Below, in pieces: positions 28,805-38,841 of a stretch of 64,000 nt of DNA. Location: assembly GCA_950073835.1 (NCBI GenBank), contig CATMRP010000005.1, positions 1-64,000 on the forward strand, written 5' to 3'. Numbering within the stretch: position 1 is the stretch's first letter; each line of letters opens with the position of its first letter. A program made the position numbers and the translations under genes. Source of the DNA: an uncultured Alteromonadaceae bacterium. GTDB lineage: Bacteria; Pseudomonadota; Gammaproteobacteria; Enterobacterales; Alteromonadaceae. The notes under the pieces were generated by a model. It ran no database searches, had not been told where the DNA came from, and was given only the letters and a program-made list of their open reading frames with translations.

Positions 28805-30709
28805 ATGGATAATAATAATCAACCGGAACTAGCTGTCGACGCCAACTCTATTGGTGCGTTGGCGCAGGTACGCCGTTACCGGCTATTGCAAATTTGTGGC
28901 GTTAGCGCGTTAGGGTTGGTGGCCTCTGTACTGGTTGCCAGAGGCGTCGCCTTCACTATATTTTCGGCTGGTCTGGCATCACTGATACTGGCTTTTTTAC
29001 TCGCCTACATACACAAAACACAAGCCTCTTCCTACGTTTTATTGAGCTCCATGTCGGCGATGTTATTCGCCCTTGCTTTAGTGGGGGCTGGACTGTTTGA
29101 CATAGCTATCATCGGCTATCCCTGCTTACTGATATTTGCTGCCATCCTTGGCGGAGTAGGGCTGTTTGGTACACTGCTCACGCTTACCATTGTACAATGC
29201 TCTGTACTGGTATGGCTCAACATCGGCGGCTATGTTACCCCCAGTACGCCGAAACTTAGCTGGGAACACCTCATATTTGTGCAGGTGATTTTTATTGTTA
29301 CTGGCTTTAGTGTTTACGTATTAGTTAGAGATATCAAACGGTTAATGAGATCCCTGCAAAGGGAAAACGAAAAGGTACAGCTCAGCCGCGAGCAAATTCA
29401 ACACCTTGCTCATCACGATCCTCTTACCCATTTGCCAAACCGCTTGCACGGTGAGCAGTTATTTCAGCGTCTGTTGGAGCAAAGCAAAAGCAATAATGCC
29501 CAAGTGGCCATGCTGTTTCTTGATTTGGATAACTTTAAACCTGTTAATGACGCCCTTGGTCATGTAGCCGGCGATGTGCTGCTGGAAGAATTGGCCCAGC
29601 GCCTCAGCGATCGTCTTAGCGAGGGGCAGCATCTTATTCGGTTTGGCGGCGATGAGTTTTTGGTGCTCACCCCATGCGGTGGTGACTGCGACAATAATGA
29701 TAAGCTCAAGGCGTTTGTAAACAACCTGCTGCTGGAATGCGCCAAAGAGTTTGAGGTATTGCAAAATCGGGTAGTGATCTCTTCTTCAATTGGCATTGCC
29801 ATTGCGCCAAAAGATGGAGAGCACTTTAAAGAGCTATGTCGTAAAGCCGATATTGCTATGTATCAGGCAAAAAGCGATGGGCGCAATACTTATAGCTTTT
29901 ACTCACCAGAGCAGGATGAACTTAGCGAAGAACGTTTCAAATTGCTGCAAAAATTACGTAGTGCAGTGAGTAACAACGCATTTGAATTATATTATCAGCC
30001 GATTGTCGACCTGAATTCTGAGCAACCATTAGTGGTAGAGGCTTTGTTGCGCTGGCCACAAAAAGAAGGGGGCATGATTGGGCCAGACATATTTATCCCT
30101 ATGGCTGAGACCGCTGGCGTCATCAACAAACTGGGAAGCTGGGTAATCGAACAGGCTTGCCTGTTTTGTGCAGGTCAGCGCCAAAGTGGTTTGTCTGATC
30201 TGCGCGTAGCAGTGAATATCTCAGCCCTACAGTTTAACGATGGCTTATTACAACGTCACGTGGAGCGTGCATTACAGCAGGCAGGCCTGCCGCCCGAGGC
30301 GCTTGAAATTGAGCTGACAGAGTCGCTGTTTATTAATGACTCATCCGGTATCGTGGCACAACTGGCAGCCCTGACCGACATGGGCATTACCATCGCCATC
30401 GACGATTTCGGCTCGGGATACTCAAATTTAGCGTATCTTCGCCGGTTCAATGCCTCTACGCTTAAGATCGATCGTTCGTTTATTCATCCGCTTACCAGTG
30501 ATGACAACGATGTGCCCCTGGTGCAGGCGATGATCACCATGGCCCGCAGTCTCGGTATGAGTACCGTTGCTGAGGGAATAGAAGATGACGCAACCAGGCA
30601 AATACTGCTGAGTATGGGCTGTGATTTTGGTCAGGGATATCACTGGTCGAAACCTTTAAGTGCTAGCGAAATCGGCAAGTACCTAAAGGTGCTTATCAGC
30701 AGCAAATGA
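28805..30709 (+). CDS. GGDEF-EAL cyclic-di-GMP protein with MASE-like membrane domain
   Basis: This 634-residue protein has six membrane helices in its first 175 residues, a GGDEF domain with intact GGDEF (281-285) and an EAL domain starting with E412 in VEALLRW. The EAL domain keeps ELTES, IDDFGSGYSN, KIDRSF and EGIED, so both diguanylate cyclase and phosphodiesterase activities are possible. Net activity cannot be read. An RxxD inhibitory site is not obvious before GGDEF. It is a single gene convergent with a chemoreceptor gene, and may act in attachment versus motility. Confidence 0.92.
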   Translation: MDNNNQPELAVDANSIGALAQVRRYRLLQICGVSALGLVASVLVARGVAFTIFSAGLASLILAFLLAYIHKTQASSYVLLSSMSAMLFALALVGAGLFDIAIIGYPCLLIFAAILGGVGLFGTLLTLTIVQCSVLVWLNIGGYVTPSTPKLSWEHLIFVQVIFIVTGFSVYVLVRDIKRLMRSLQRENEKVQLSREQIQHLAHHDPLTHLPNRLHGEQLFQRLLEQSKSNNAQVAMLFLDLDNFKPVNDALGHVAGDVLLEELAQRLSDRLSEGQHLIRFGGDEFLVLTPCGGDCDNNDKLKAFVNNLLLECAKEFEVLQNRVVISSSIGIAIAPKDGEHFKELCRKADIAMYQAKSDGRNTYSFYSPEQDELSEERFKLLQKLRSAVSNNAFELYYQPIVDLNSEQPLVVEALLRWPQKEGGMIGPDIFIPMAETAGVINKLGSWVIEQACLFCAGQRQSGLSDLRVAVNISALQFNDGLLQRHVERALQQAGLPPEALEIELTESLFINDSSGIVAQLAALTDMGITIAIDDFGSGYSNLAYLRRFNASTLKIDRSFIHPLTSDDNDVPLVQAMITMARSLGMSTVAEGIEDDATRQILLSMGCDFGQGYHWSKPLSASEIGKYLKVLISSK

Positions 30710-30801
30710 GTTGAGTGTGCAGCTGAGCCGGAGCCGGGAGGAATACCTTCGTTGCCTCTTGCACTCCGCACCGGCTTGAATCTGACAGATTTGTGGCCCG
30801 C

Positions 30802-32823
30802 TCAGAGTTTAAACTGGTTGATGACTTCACGCAGTTCACTGGCGATTTCACTTAAGCGGGTGGCATCTGCAGCTAGCTGGCCAGCATTATCGCTGGCTTT
30901 ATCGCTAACACTACTGATGGCTACCAGTGAACGGTTAATGTCTTCTGCAACACTGGTTTGCTGCTTAGTCGCCTGAGCGATCTGGGTACTCTGCGATTGC
31001 ACAGTGCCGATGGATTCACTGATATGAAGCAGAGACGCCGCTACCTGTTGCGCTTGCTCAACACCTTGTTCTGACTTTTTCTGCCCATCCTGCATAGCAT
31101 TCCGAGTGTGCGAAGTCATGTTCTGTAAACGTTCAACCATTTTGCGGATATCATCGGTGGAATCCTGAGTGCGTGAGGCGAGTGAACGCACTTCGTCGGC
31201 CACAACCGCAAAACCACGTCCTTGTTCACCCGCCCGGGCCGCTTCGATTGCCGCGTTCAAGGCTAACAGGTTGGTTTGCTCAGCAATCCCATTAATCACA
31301 TCAATAACAGCGCCAATGTTTTGTGATTCCTGCGACAGGCCACTAACGATCTGTACCGCATCATTAATCGATTCTGCCAGTTGCTGAAGTTCGCCACGGG
31401 CGCTATTGGCCAGTTGCATCCCATCATTGGCTTGTTGTTCTGCGGTGGTTGCCGCTTCACTGGACTGCAGCGCGTTGGCCGAAATTTCCTGCACCATGGT
31501 AGCCATTTGTGTTACCGCACTGGATACTGAGTCGACCTGGCGTTGTTCTTGTCTGACTTCATTACTGGTGCTTTGCGAAAGCACCTTTAAATGTCCTGCG
31601 GCATCTGCTACGGCCTGAGTACTATGCGCAGCTTCAATCAATAATCGGTGCAGTTTATCGGTGAACAGGTTGAACTGTTCGGCCAGCTGGCCTACTTCGT
31701 CGCGACTGCTAATAGTCAGTCGTTTAGTCAGGTCGCCTTCACCAGAAGCAATATCTGCCATGGCGTCTTTCATTTGCAATATAGGGCGGGTCACGCGGGT
31801 GCTGGCTATATAGGTGATTGAAACCAGAATACCAATGATGACTAACGCCAGCACACCAGCCACCAGAATAGCATGCTGGATAGGGTCGGCAATGACACTT
31901 TGCGGGAGCATAAAACCGAGTGTCCAGTTCATTTCAGGATTGCTTAGTCTGGCGTGACGGAAGGTGGCATAATAGTCTTTCCCCTGCCAGCGCACATCAA
32001 CCGTGCCCTGATTATCAGCAGTCATGGCTGTGGCCAGTGCCGTAAAGCCGTTAGAGTCACTGAAGGCAGAATCAAAGGAAGCGAGTGGTGAGCTGATATC
32101 CAGCGTGTCACTGGTGTTGGGAAAGTACACCACATTCTGGTTATCATCTACTAAAAACGCGACCCCCTGACCCTCGTAACGAATATCGTCGAGTACCCCG
32201 GCAATAGTGCTGATAAGAATATCCACGCCGCCCACACCCAGTAAGGTGCCATTGAGGTAAACGGCTGACTGTACTACGGCTGAAATACTGCCGTCCTGTG
32301 AATCAACGGCAGGCGGCGTTACGTAAAGACCGCGATGACTGACTGCTGCTTTAAACCACGGGCGCGCCGTGGCAAAGTAACCTTTGGTGGGATCGCCAGC
32401 ATCCGCTCCTTCAGTATCCACACCCACCCGACCTTCCTCGTAAAAGTACTCGCCGGTATTAGCAGAGCCAAAGAAGGCCGATTTTATATTCTCATCAGCG
32501 CTGCTAATTTGCTGAAAAGTTTTATAAATTTTATCTGAGTCGGGTAATGACGCCGCTCCGGCTCCACGCTCATCGTGTTCGGCAAAAAAAGTTTGAATAA
32601 ACGGGTTACTTAAAAAACTACGGGCGACACCACCATAAGTTGAGAAAAACCCTTCGATGGCCTGAGCTTCTTTGTTCACGAGGCTCAGCACGTCATTTTC
32701 GATGGTGGTTCTGGCTCGTTCACTAACAAAATTCAGTAAAATAATGGCGGCAATTAACAAAACCAGTGACATTGCGCCACCGACAATCAGCATAAATTTC
32801 TGTTGCAAAGACATAGACTTCAT
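30802..32823 (-). CDS. Methyl-accepting chemotaxis protein with dCache-type sensor
   Basis: This 673-residue protein has membrane helices at about residues 11-31 and 320-342, enclosing a roughly 290-residue periplasmic double-Cache-like ligand domain ([26 protein letters not shown]). HAMP follows at about 345-395. The cytoplasmic signalling domain has the conserved tip [20 protein letters not shown] and [15 protein letters not shown]. dCache receptors usually sense amino acids, organic acids or polyamines; the ligand here is unknown. No C-terminal CheR-docking pentapeptide is seen (ends INQFKL). It is transcribed towards the GGDEF-EAL gene. Confidence 0.93.
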   Translation of the reverse strand: MKSMSLQQKFMLIVGGAMSLVLLIAAIILLNFVSERARTTIENDVLSLVNKEAQAIEGFFSTYGGVARSFLSNPFIQTFFAEHDERGAGAASLPDSDKIYKTFQQISSADENIKSAFFGSANTGEYFYEEGRVGVDTEGADAGDPTKGYFATARPWFKAAVSHRGLYVTPPAVDSQDGSISAVVQSAVYLNGTLLGVGGVDILISTIAGVLDDIRYEGQGVAFLVDDNQNVVYFPNTSDTLDISSPLASFDSAFSDSNGFTALATAMTADNQGTVDVRWQGKDYYATFRHARLSNPEMNWTLGFMLPQSVIADPIQHAILVAGVLALVIIGILVSITYIASTRVTRPILQMKDAMADIASGEGDLTKRLTISSRDEVGQLAEQFNLFTDKLHRLLIEAAHSTQAVADAAGHLKVLSQSTSNEVRQEQRQVDSVSSAVTQMATMVQEISANALQSSEAATTAEQQANDGMQLANSARGELQQLAESINDAVQIVSGLSQESQNIGAVIDVINGIAEQTNLLALNAAIEAARAGEQGRGFAVVADEVRSLASRTQDSTDDIRKMVERLQNMTSHTRNAMQDGQKKSEQGVEQAQQVAASLLHISESIGTVQSQSTQIAQATKQQTSVAEDINRSLVAISSVSDKASDNAGQLAADATRLSEIASELREVINQFKL

Positions 32824-33310
32824 AAGCGCACTCTTATCGTTATTTTTATAGGCAACTTTGATTTTATTCTTATTATTTTTTATTTGTTATACCAGAACGG
32901 CGCGCTTTTTACAGCAGCTAAAATAATGAAAGATCATAGGAGTCTAAATAAAAAAGGCCTCTGGCAGCGACCATCTTTTATATCGCTGATGCTGTGGCAA
33001 GAGGAAGTCTCCACAATAATTGATACCAGCACCTGGCGGGGGCGTTCAGTGCATTTATTTACTAACAAACTCTCAATGCAGATTTGCCGACAAAGCCTGG
33101 CATCTGATTTGTGATAAACCGTTCAGAACTCTGTGCTCCTGGTGTCGGGCACTGAACCTGGCACACGCCATACAGCCGCTACGACACAGGAGAAAATTGC
33201 AACCCCACCTCACTTTCTGCAGGTGAATGCCCTGCCGTTATAAGGAACTCTTATCATTCTTATAAGAGTTGCGCACTTCTTCTGAGCGAATAACTAAAAT
33301 ATCATATAAA

Positions 33311-33325
33311 TGATAATTGTTAGCA
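33311..33325. promoter_or_regulatory. Fur-like box (distal)
   Basis: TGATAATTGTTAGCA matches the 7-1-7 Fur consensus in 12 of 14 informative positions. It is about 280 bp upstream of the FepA-like receptor and could serve a distal promoter or an unseen transcript. Confidence 0.7.
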
Positions 33326-33466
33326 TTTAGATTTTATCGTTCGTATGGGCCGAAGCAGAGCTGAATAAAGGGATGCAGCTTGTTTTTGGCTTGCTTGTCT
33401 CGTTTCGATTGTCAGTAGCGTTTATTCAGTGATTTCAATTATGTCGTACAATTCTGTTGTTGCAAA

Positions 33467-33481
33467 TAATAATGATTCCCA
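33467..33481. promoter_or_regulatory. Fur-like box (proximal)
   Basis: TAATAATGATTCCCA matches the Fur consensus in 11 of 14 positions and lies about 120 bp before the receptor start. AATGATTCCCATT is a form common in gammaproteobacterial Fur sites. Confidence 0.7.
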
Positions 33482-33602
33482 TTAGCATTCGAGCGATATT
33501 TCAGTAGGGCCTGCTCCTTTTCATGGGCTGATAGCGATCACAGAGCAGGTTGGACATACATGACAATGCCCAAACGCATTAAAAACCAAGGAATTATTTT
33601 TC

Positions 33603-35840
33603 ATGTCTATGAATAAAAAGCGATTACTGTTGACCACTCTTTTCCCCATGCTGACCGTGGGAGGTGTCGCCGCGCAACAATCAGAAGAAATTGAAACGCT
33701 TGAAACCACCGTGGTTCAGGCTGCATCCGAAGAATTAAAACAAGCACCGGGTGTATCGGTTATCACGACAGAAGATATGAAACGTCGGCCGATCACAAAT
33801 GACATCGCTGAACTGGTCAGAACCATGCCAGGTGTTAACCTAACGGGTAATTCAAGTTCTGGTCAGTATGGTAACAAGCGCCAAATCGACCTGCGTGGAA
33901 TGGGGCCTGAAAACACACTGATCTTAATCGACGGCAAACCGGTTTTGTCGCGCAACTCAGTAAAAATGGGCCGTGCAGGCGAACGAGATTCTCGTGGTGA
34001 CAGTAACTGGGTGCCAGCTGAGGCCATCGAGCGCATCGAAGTTATTCGCGGCCCGGCGGCTGCTCGTTATGGTTCAGGAGCGTCCGGTGGTGTCATTAAC
34101 ATTATTACTAAAACCCCTGAAACCAGTTCAGCTACCGTTACAGTACAAACTGAAATTCCGGAAAACTCACTGGAAGGCGGCAATAAGCGCGCTATCGTAG
34201 TTCTGAGCGGCCCTCTTAGCGAACGATTCTCGCAGCGTACTGTACTGAACTATAACAAACAGGACGGTGATGAGCCTGATCTGAATCGTGATGCAACCGT
34301 AGCGGAAAGCGCAGGACGAGACGGTAGTGCCCGCGTAGCGGCTGGCCGCGAAGGGGTGGAGAATATGGATGCCCGAACCTTAATCCGCTTTGACCAAAAC
34401 GAAACTCATACCTGGGAAGCCGAGCTGGCGTATAGCCGTCAAGGCAATATCTACTCAGGTGACAATGCTTTCCAGGGCGTTGATGCGACGACCACTCAGC
34501 TATATATCGGTGAAGAAACCAACATAATGCGTCGTAAAACGGCGTCGCTAACTCACAATGGTGACTACGAATTTGGTGATTCATTCAGTTATATCCAGTG
34601 GGAAGAAACCGAAAATACCCGGTTAAGTGAGGGAGCTGCTGGTGGTGGTGATGGCGCCATTAATACCGAAACTGGCGAAATGAATACCATTATGCTTCGT
34701 AACATTACCGCTAAAAGCGAATGGAACCTGCCGCTGAAATTTGCTGGTCTGAATCAAACCATGACCCTTGGTGCTGAGTTCCGTGGTGAGCGATTAGATG
34801 ACAGTGTGAGTAATCAAACCGGTATCGCAGCGGTTGATTTAGATGAAATTGACGGCACTGTTGCCGTTGAAGACCGCCCCTCAGTGGTCACCGCCGAACT
34901 TATAGGTGTATACATTGAGGATAACATTATGGTGTCTGATGCGGTCACTGTCACGCCTGGAGTACGCTTTGATAATCACAGCGAGGCTGGAACTAATGTT
35001 TCGCCTAGTTTGAATATTGGCTACCAGGCTTCTCCAAATCTGACATTTCAGGCGGGGATAAGCCGGGCATTTAAAGCGCCGAATCTTTATCAGTTGAACG
35101 CAAACTATGTCTATACCACCCGTGGTAACGGTTGTCCGGTAGCTTACCCAAGCCAGGGCAGTGGTTGTTCCATCATTGGTAACCCCGAACTTGAACATGA
35201 AACCTCTGTCAATAAAGAGTTGGGGGTACATTATGTTGCCGAAAGCGGCATCAATGCTGGATTAACTTATTTCCACAATGATTATCGCAACAAAATTGGC
35301 ACCGGTAATCAATCACCTATGTACGTGATTGACGGTTCAAATGGCGGATATGTGCAAGTATTTCAGTGGGCTAATATTCCCAAAGCGGTTATTGAAGGTC
35401 TGGAAGCCAACTTGTTACTGCCTTTAAGCGATTCAATTGAATGGTCTACCAATGCCACGGTCATGCTTGAATCGGAAGACAAAACCACCGGTGAGCCGTT
35501 GTCAATTGTACCTGATTACACCATCAACTCTATGCTGAGCTGGCAGGTTAACGATGATCTGGAACTGGTGTTAAGCGGTCAGCATTACGGTAAAACCGTT
35601 AGTCCAACGACCAGCGTGACGTCGGGTGAAGAATTGGAAAATCCAAAAGATCGCGACCCCTATACCATCGTGAATTTTAATTCGGTTTATCAGTTTAACG
35701 ACGCACTGCAATTTACTTTCAGTGTGAAGAACTTACTGGATAAAAGCATTTTCAGGGAAGGGGTACAGGCTACTGCGGGGGCTAACACTTATAACGAGCC
35801 TGGTCGAAGCTTCTTGCTGGCTGCCAGCTACCGTTTTTAA
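33603..35840 (+). CDS. fepA: TonB-dependent catecholate siderophore receptor (FepA/PfeA-like)
   Basis: This 745-residue outer-membrane receptor has a signal peptide (ending VAAQ). The plug matches FepA/PfeA closely: RGMGPENTLILIDGKPV, GERDSRGDSNWVPAEAIERI and EVIRGPAAARYGSGASGGV. An extracellular loop holds a Cys pair (NGCPVAYPSQGSGCS) as in FepA. The barrel ends LLAASYRF. It should import ferric enterobactin-type catecholates. ATG 33603 follows AAGGA by 10 bases; ATG 33609 is an alternative. Two Fur-like sites precede it, and its own TonB machinery follows 97 bp downstream, suggesting a dedicated uptake unit. Confidence 0.92.
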   Translation: MSMNKKRLLLTTLFPMLTVGGVAAQQSEEIETLETTVVQAASEELKQAPGVSVITTEDMKRRPITNDIAELVRTMPGVNLTGNSSSGQYGNKRQIDLRGMGPENTLILIDGKPVLSRNSVKMGRAGERDSRGDSNWVPAEAIERIEVIRGPAAARYGSGASGGVINIITKTPETSSATVTVQTEIPENSLEGGNKRAIVVLSGPLSERFSQRTVLNYNKQDGDEPDLNRDATVAESAGRDGSARVAAGREGVENMDARTLIRFDQNETHTWEAELAYSRQGNIYSGDNAFQGVDATTTQLYIGEETNIMRRKTASLTHNGDYEFGDSFSYIQWEETENTRLSEGAAGGGDGAINTETGEMNTIMLRNITAKSEWNLPLKFAGLNQTMTLGAEFRGERLDDSVSNQTGIAAVDLDEIDGTVAVEDRPSVVTAELIGVYIEDNIMVSDAVTVTPGVRFDNHSEAGTNVSPSLNIGYQASPNLTFQAGISRAFKAPNLYQLNANYVYTTRGNGCPVAYPSQGSGCSIIGNPELEHETSVNKELGVHYVAESGINAGLTYFHNDYRNKIGTGNQSPMYVIDGSNGGYVQVFQWANIPKAVIEGLEANLLLPLSDSIEWSTNATVMLESEDKTTGEPLSIVPDYTINSMLSWQVNDDLELVLSGQHYGKTVSPTTSVTSGEELENPKDRDPYTIVNFNSVYQFNDALQFTFSVKNLLDKSIFREGVQATAGANTYNEPGRSFLLAASYRF

Positions 35841-35937
35841 GTAGTTGCCAATGTAACTAAGTGCATCTGTTGCAAGGGTTCGTTGCAGCGGGTGCGTTTT
35901 TGTTTATTCAGAACCTATCAATACTCGGATGTAAAGC

Positions 35938-36696
35938 ATGTTTCGGTTATACAACATTCTGTTGCTTAGTTTGCTGATAAGCCCTGTCTGGGCGCAGCAG
36001 GCGATTAATGAAGTGGATGGTCTCACTGAAAAATGGCTGGGGCTGGAGCGTCAGGAAAGACGATTACTCAATGAGTGGCAACAACAAGCGCCAACCATGC
36101 AGCAGCGGATCCAGTTGTTACAAGCAGAAAAGGCGCAGTTAGACGACATACTTGCACAAGGCAAAGCCAATCAGGGCGATGTTGAACAACAGCGTGAGGC
36201 TCTGCTGGCGTCTCAAAGTGACATGGAATCACAACAGGAAAAATTAACCCGCTCGCTGGCAACCATCACCGCACGGGTAAATAGCCTTTACAGTGCTCTG
36301 CCGGATCCGGTTCGCACTCTGTGGGATGAAGAGCAATCCCAACTCGATGATAGCACCGAAACATCAGCGAATTTACAAGTGGTGTTAGCCAAGCTTTCAG
36401 CGCTACACAGATTCAATCAGCAACTCACCGTTAATGAAACCATTATTACCGCACCAGATGAGCAGGACGTGCTGGTAAAACAGTTTTATCTGGGCGCAGG
36501 TTATGCCTGGTTCACCAACGCCAGCGGCCGCTACCAGGGAACGGGTGAAGTGATTGAGGGAGAATGGCAATGGCGCTTTGATGAGTCTTTAACAGGGGAT
36601 GAAATCGCTAAGGCCATCGCCATTTACGAGAAGCGCAAGGAACCGGGTTTTGTTGAGTTACCTGTCTCACTGTCATCAGCAACCGGAGGCCAGTAA
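35938..36696 (+). CDS. DUF3450 periplasmic coiled-coil protein of TonB cluster
   Basis: This 252-residue protein has a signal peptide (ending VWAQ), a coiled coil over residues 35-125 (repeated ERQERRLLNEWQQ and QAEKAQLDDIL heptads) and a C-terminal domain with FYLGAGYAWFTNASGRYQG. This matches DUF3450, a family found next to TtpC/ExbB/ExbD/TonB sets in marine gammaproteobacteria. Its stop overlaps the TtpC-like start by one base (TAATG). The role is unknown; it may bridge the TonB complex in the periplasm. Confidence 0.85.
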   Translation: MFRLYNILLLSLLISPVWAQQAINEVDGLTEKWLGLERQERRLLNEWQQQAPTMQQRIQLLQAEKAQLDDILAQGKANQGDVEQQREALLASQSDMESQQEKLTRSLATITARVNSLYSALPDPVRTLWDEEQSQLDDSTETSANLQVVLAKLSALHRFNQQLTVNETIITAPDEQDVLVKQFYLGAGYAWFTNASGRYQGTGEVIEGEWQWRFDESLTGDEIAKAIAIYEKRKEPGFVELPVSLSSATGGQ

Positions 36697-38018
36697 TGCG
36701 CATTCTACTGTTTATTTTACCGGTAATTTTCTGCACTGCCGTCGGTGCCGCTACACCACAGGATGTCCTGCTTAATAATATTGATCAGGCCAGGGAAAGT
36801 CTGGAAACCACCGAAAATCGCATCACTAAAGAACGCATTGCCCTGGGTGAAAAGCTCAGAAAGCTGGAGCAAGAGGTGATTGAGCTGCGCAACGAAACCG
36901 CAGTGGCTCGGCGTAAAATGGATGAACGCACTTTGAGTCTGACTCAGCTAGAGGAACGGCTAGCGAGCTGGACCGAGCAACAGGATTATCAACGCAATCT
37001 TCTCGACCGTTTTCTGCAACAAAGCGGCTACGCCTATAGCACCCTGGAAGCGAAAAGCCTGAGCGAAAAAATTGCTTTAGTGGGAGAAACGGCCACCGCA
37101 GCACAACAAACCCTGTCGCCACAATGGCAGACCCAAAAGCTGGTATTACCCGATGGCACAGTGATCCAGGCAAACACCTTAAGTGTGGGCCCGGTTACGT
37201 GGTTTATTCAACCCGAGCGTGAAATCGGCGGGCTGGCCAGTCACCAAAATGGTTTGCTGACCGCCACTTCCTTGTTTGATGGCAGCGCGTTCGAACAGCT
37301 CAATACTTTACAGCATTCACCAGCGGGCGTGTTAACTCTGGATCCAACATTAGGTCGGGCTGTTACTAAAGATAATGCCTCGGAGTCGATAATCGAACAC
37401 GTTGTGAAAGGCGGCATTTGGGTGGTGCCAATCGTGCTGTTCGCGTTTATTGCCACCGCTATCGGGTTATTCAAAATTACCCAGTTATGGCGCTTACCCA
37501 AGCAGGTTGTTATCACTTCCATGAAGCAGGTTAGCGCTCGTATCAAAGCGCATGGTGAAGCCGCCTTTAAAGGTATGCAGCAGCAATTACTGAAAATCTC
37601 ACTCACGGCGCCGACTACCAGAGAGCGGGATGACGAATTGTTTATGCAGTTACAACTCGATAAATCCAAACTGGATAAGTGGATCAACACGGTAGCGGTA
37701 ACCGCAGCAGTAGCGCCATTACTGGGCCTGTTAGGTACCGTTAGCGGTATGATCGAAACCTTCCGCATGATGACGGCTTTTGGCTCGAGCGATCCCGAAG
37801 TGATTTCCGGCGGTATAGCCAAGGCCCTGGTAACCACTGAACTTGGCCTGGTGGTGGCAATCCCGGCATTGATCCTCAACGCTATGTTGTCGCGCAAAGC
37901 GAAAGCTTATTACGACGGCCTCGAGAGCTTTGCGTTGCTGTTGAGTAACGAGCAGTCTGATGCCAGTAATGACGATAACGCACAACCTGTGTCCGCCAAA
38001 GCCGTGGGAGCGGAATGA
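36696..38018 (+). CDS. TtpC-like MotA/TolQ/ExbB family protein
   Basis: This 440-residue protein has a signal peptide, a periplasmic coiled-coil domain (about residues 25-100), a second periplasmic stretch to 230, then a helix (235-260) and a MotA/TolQ/ExbB domain. The latter shows AAVAPLLGLLGTVSGMIETF and GGIAKALVTTELGLVVAIPALI. The large periplasmic N-terminus distinguishes TtpC of Vibrio TonB2 systems from plain ExbB. It forms part of the proton-driven motor that energises TonB. It overlaps both neighbours (ATGA with the ExbB gene). Confidence 0.9.
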   Translation: MRILLFILPVIFCTAVGAATPQDVLLNNIDQARESLETTENRITKERIALGEKLRKLEQEVIELRNETAVARRKMDERTLSLTQLEERLASWTEQQDYQRNLLDRFLQQSGYAYSTLEAKSLSEKIALVGETATAAQQTLSPQWQTQKLVLPDGTVIQANTLSVGPVTWFIQPEREIGGLASHQNGLLTATSLFDGSAFEQLNTLQHSPAGVLTLDPTLGRAVTKDNASESIIEHVVKGGIWVVPIVLFAFIATAIGLFKITQLWRLPKQVVITSMKQVSARIKAHGEAAFKGMQQQLLKISLTAPTTRERDDELFMQLQLDKSKLDKWINTVAVTAAVAPLLGLLGTVSGMIETFRMMTAFGSSDPEVISGGIAKALVTTELGLVVAIPALILNAMLSRKAKAYYDGLESFALLLSNEQSDASNDDNAQPVSAKAVGAE

Positions 38019-38422
38019 TGCTTGAACTGGTGGTTTCAAACTGGATCTGCTGGCTGATGGTGGGGGTTGCCTGGTTTGCTTATCTGAATATCTTCACTTT
38101 ATATGTAAACCGGCACGCTCCACGGGATGAGCAAAAAGATATCGATACCAGTTTAGCCGAACAGCAAATGCTGCCGGGTATTCTGGTTAACGCTTTACCC
38201 CTGCTGGGATTATTGGGCACGATCTCCGGCTTACAGTTTAGCTTTACCAGCATGATGGCTTTTGGCGTAGACAGCCAGGCGGTTAGTGGCGGTATTGCCG
38301 ATGCATTGTTAACTACACAACTGGGTCTGGTGCTGGCAATCCCAGGCTGGCTGGCGCTGGTGTTTGTAAAAGGCGCAGTGAAAAAAGCCTGGCTTAAAGA
38401 AGGAATGCGTTATGCCCAGTAG
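38015..38422 (+). CDS. exbB: ExbB-type proton channel subunit (short)
   Basis: This 135-residue protein has an N-terminal helix (residues 8-28), LPLLGLLGTISGLQFSFTSM and SGGIADALLTTQLGLVLAIPGW, the conserved MotA/TolQ/ExbB core. It is shorter than usual ExbB2 (about 170). The start ATG 38015 overlaps the TtpC stop by 4 bases and the following exbD starts inside its 3' end. It channels protons with ExbD to power TonB. Confidence 0.9.
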   Translation: MMLELVVSNWICWLMVGVAWFAYLNIFTLYVNRHAPRDEQKDIDTSLAEQQMLPGILVNALPLLGLLGTISGLQFSFTSMMAFGVDSQAVSGGIADALLTTQLGLVLAIPGWLALVFVKGAVKKAWLKEGMRYAQ

Positions 38423-38819
38423 ATTACAGCGTCGTTTGGAAAGCCAGAATAACCACACGATTGATATGTCACCGCTGCTGGATGTGGTGTTTATTCTGTT
38501 GATCTTCTTTATCGTGTCGACCGTGTTTGTTAAAGAAACCGGTGTGGAAGTAGAAAAACCGCAGGCGATTTCAGCCCAACAGCTCGACCAAATGGCCATA
38601 TTGTTAGCGATTACCCGTACCGGAGAAGTCGTGTATGACGGCGCGAACATCGGAGTCAGTGGCGTTCGCTCTACCGTTGAACAGCTATTGTTAAAAGATG
38701 ACCGGCCGGTGGTTGTTCAGGTCGACAAAGCGGTGCGCTCAGAGTTGCTGGTAGAGGTGATTGACGAAGCTAAGTTAGCTGGTGCTTCGGCGGTCAACAT
38801 TGCCACGCTCAAACCTTAA
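38412..38819 (+). CDS. exbD: ExbD biopolymer transport protein
   Basis: This 135-residue single-helix protein carries the ExbD/TolR signature IDMSPLLDVVFILLIFFIVS with the proton-carrying Asp (D26 in PLLD). The periplasmic domain ends in VDEAKLAGASAVNIATLK. It overlaps the ExbB gene by 11 bases. Confidence 0.94.
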   Translation: MPSRLQRRLESQNNHTIDMSPLLDVVFILLIFFIVSTVFVKETGVEVEKPQAISAQQLDQMAILLAITRTGEVVYDGANIGVSGVRSTVEQLLLKDDRPVVVQVDKAVRSELLVEVIDEAKLAGASAVNIATLKP

Positions 38820-38841
38820 TAGTGTGACGGAGTACACAACT

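Larger units (their letters stand above)
32824..33602. other. Long upstream region of the iron operon
   Basis: Nearly 780 bp without a convincing gene; a 103-codon frame at 32803-33114 overlaps the chemoreceptor start and has no ribosome binding site. It holds two Fur-like sites (33311-33325 and 33467-33481) and a 9-bp-stem hairpin, AACTCTTAT/ATAAGAGTT (33246-33270). It is long enough for a small iron-regulated RNA, but I recognise none. Confidence 0.55.

Noticed and set aside
32803-33114. 103-codon frame at the start of the long leader before the iron operon
   Set aside because: It overlaps the start of the chemoreceptor gene on the other strand, lacks a ribosome site and has no protein-like pattern.
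37241-37897. 218-codon open frame antisense to the TtpC-like gene
   Set aside because: It is fully opposite a strongly conserved MotA/TolQ/ExbB gene and Ser/Thr/Asn-rich in the way shadow frames are.
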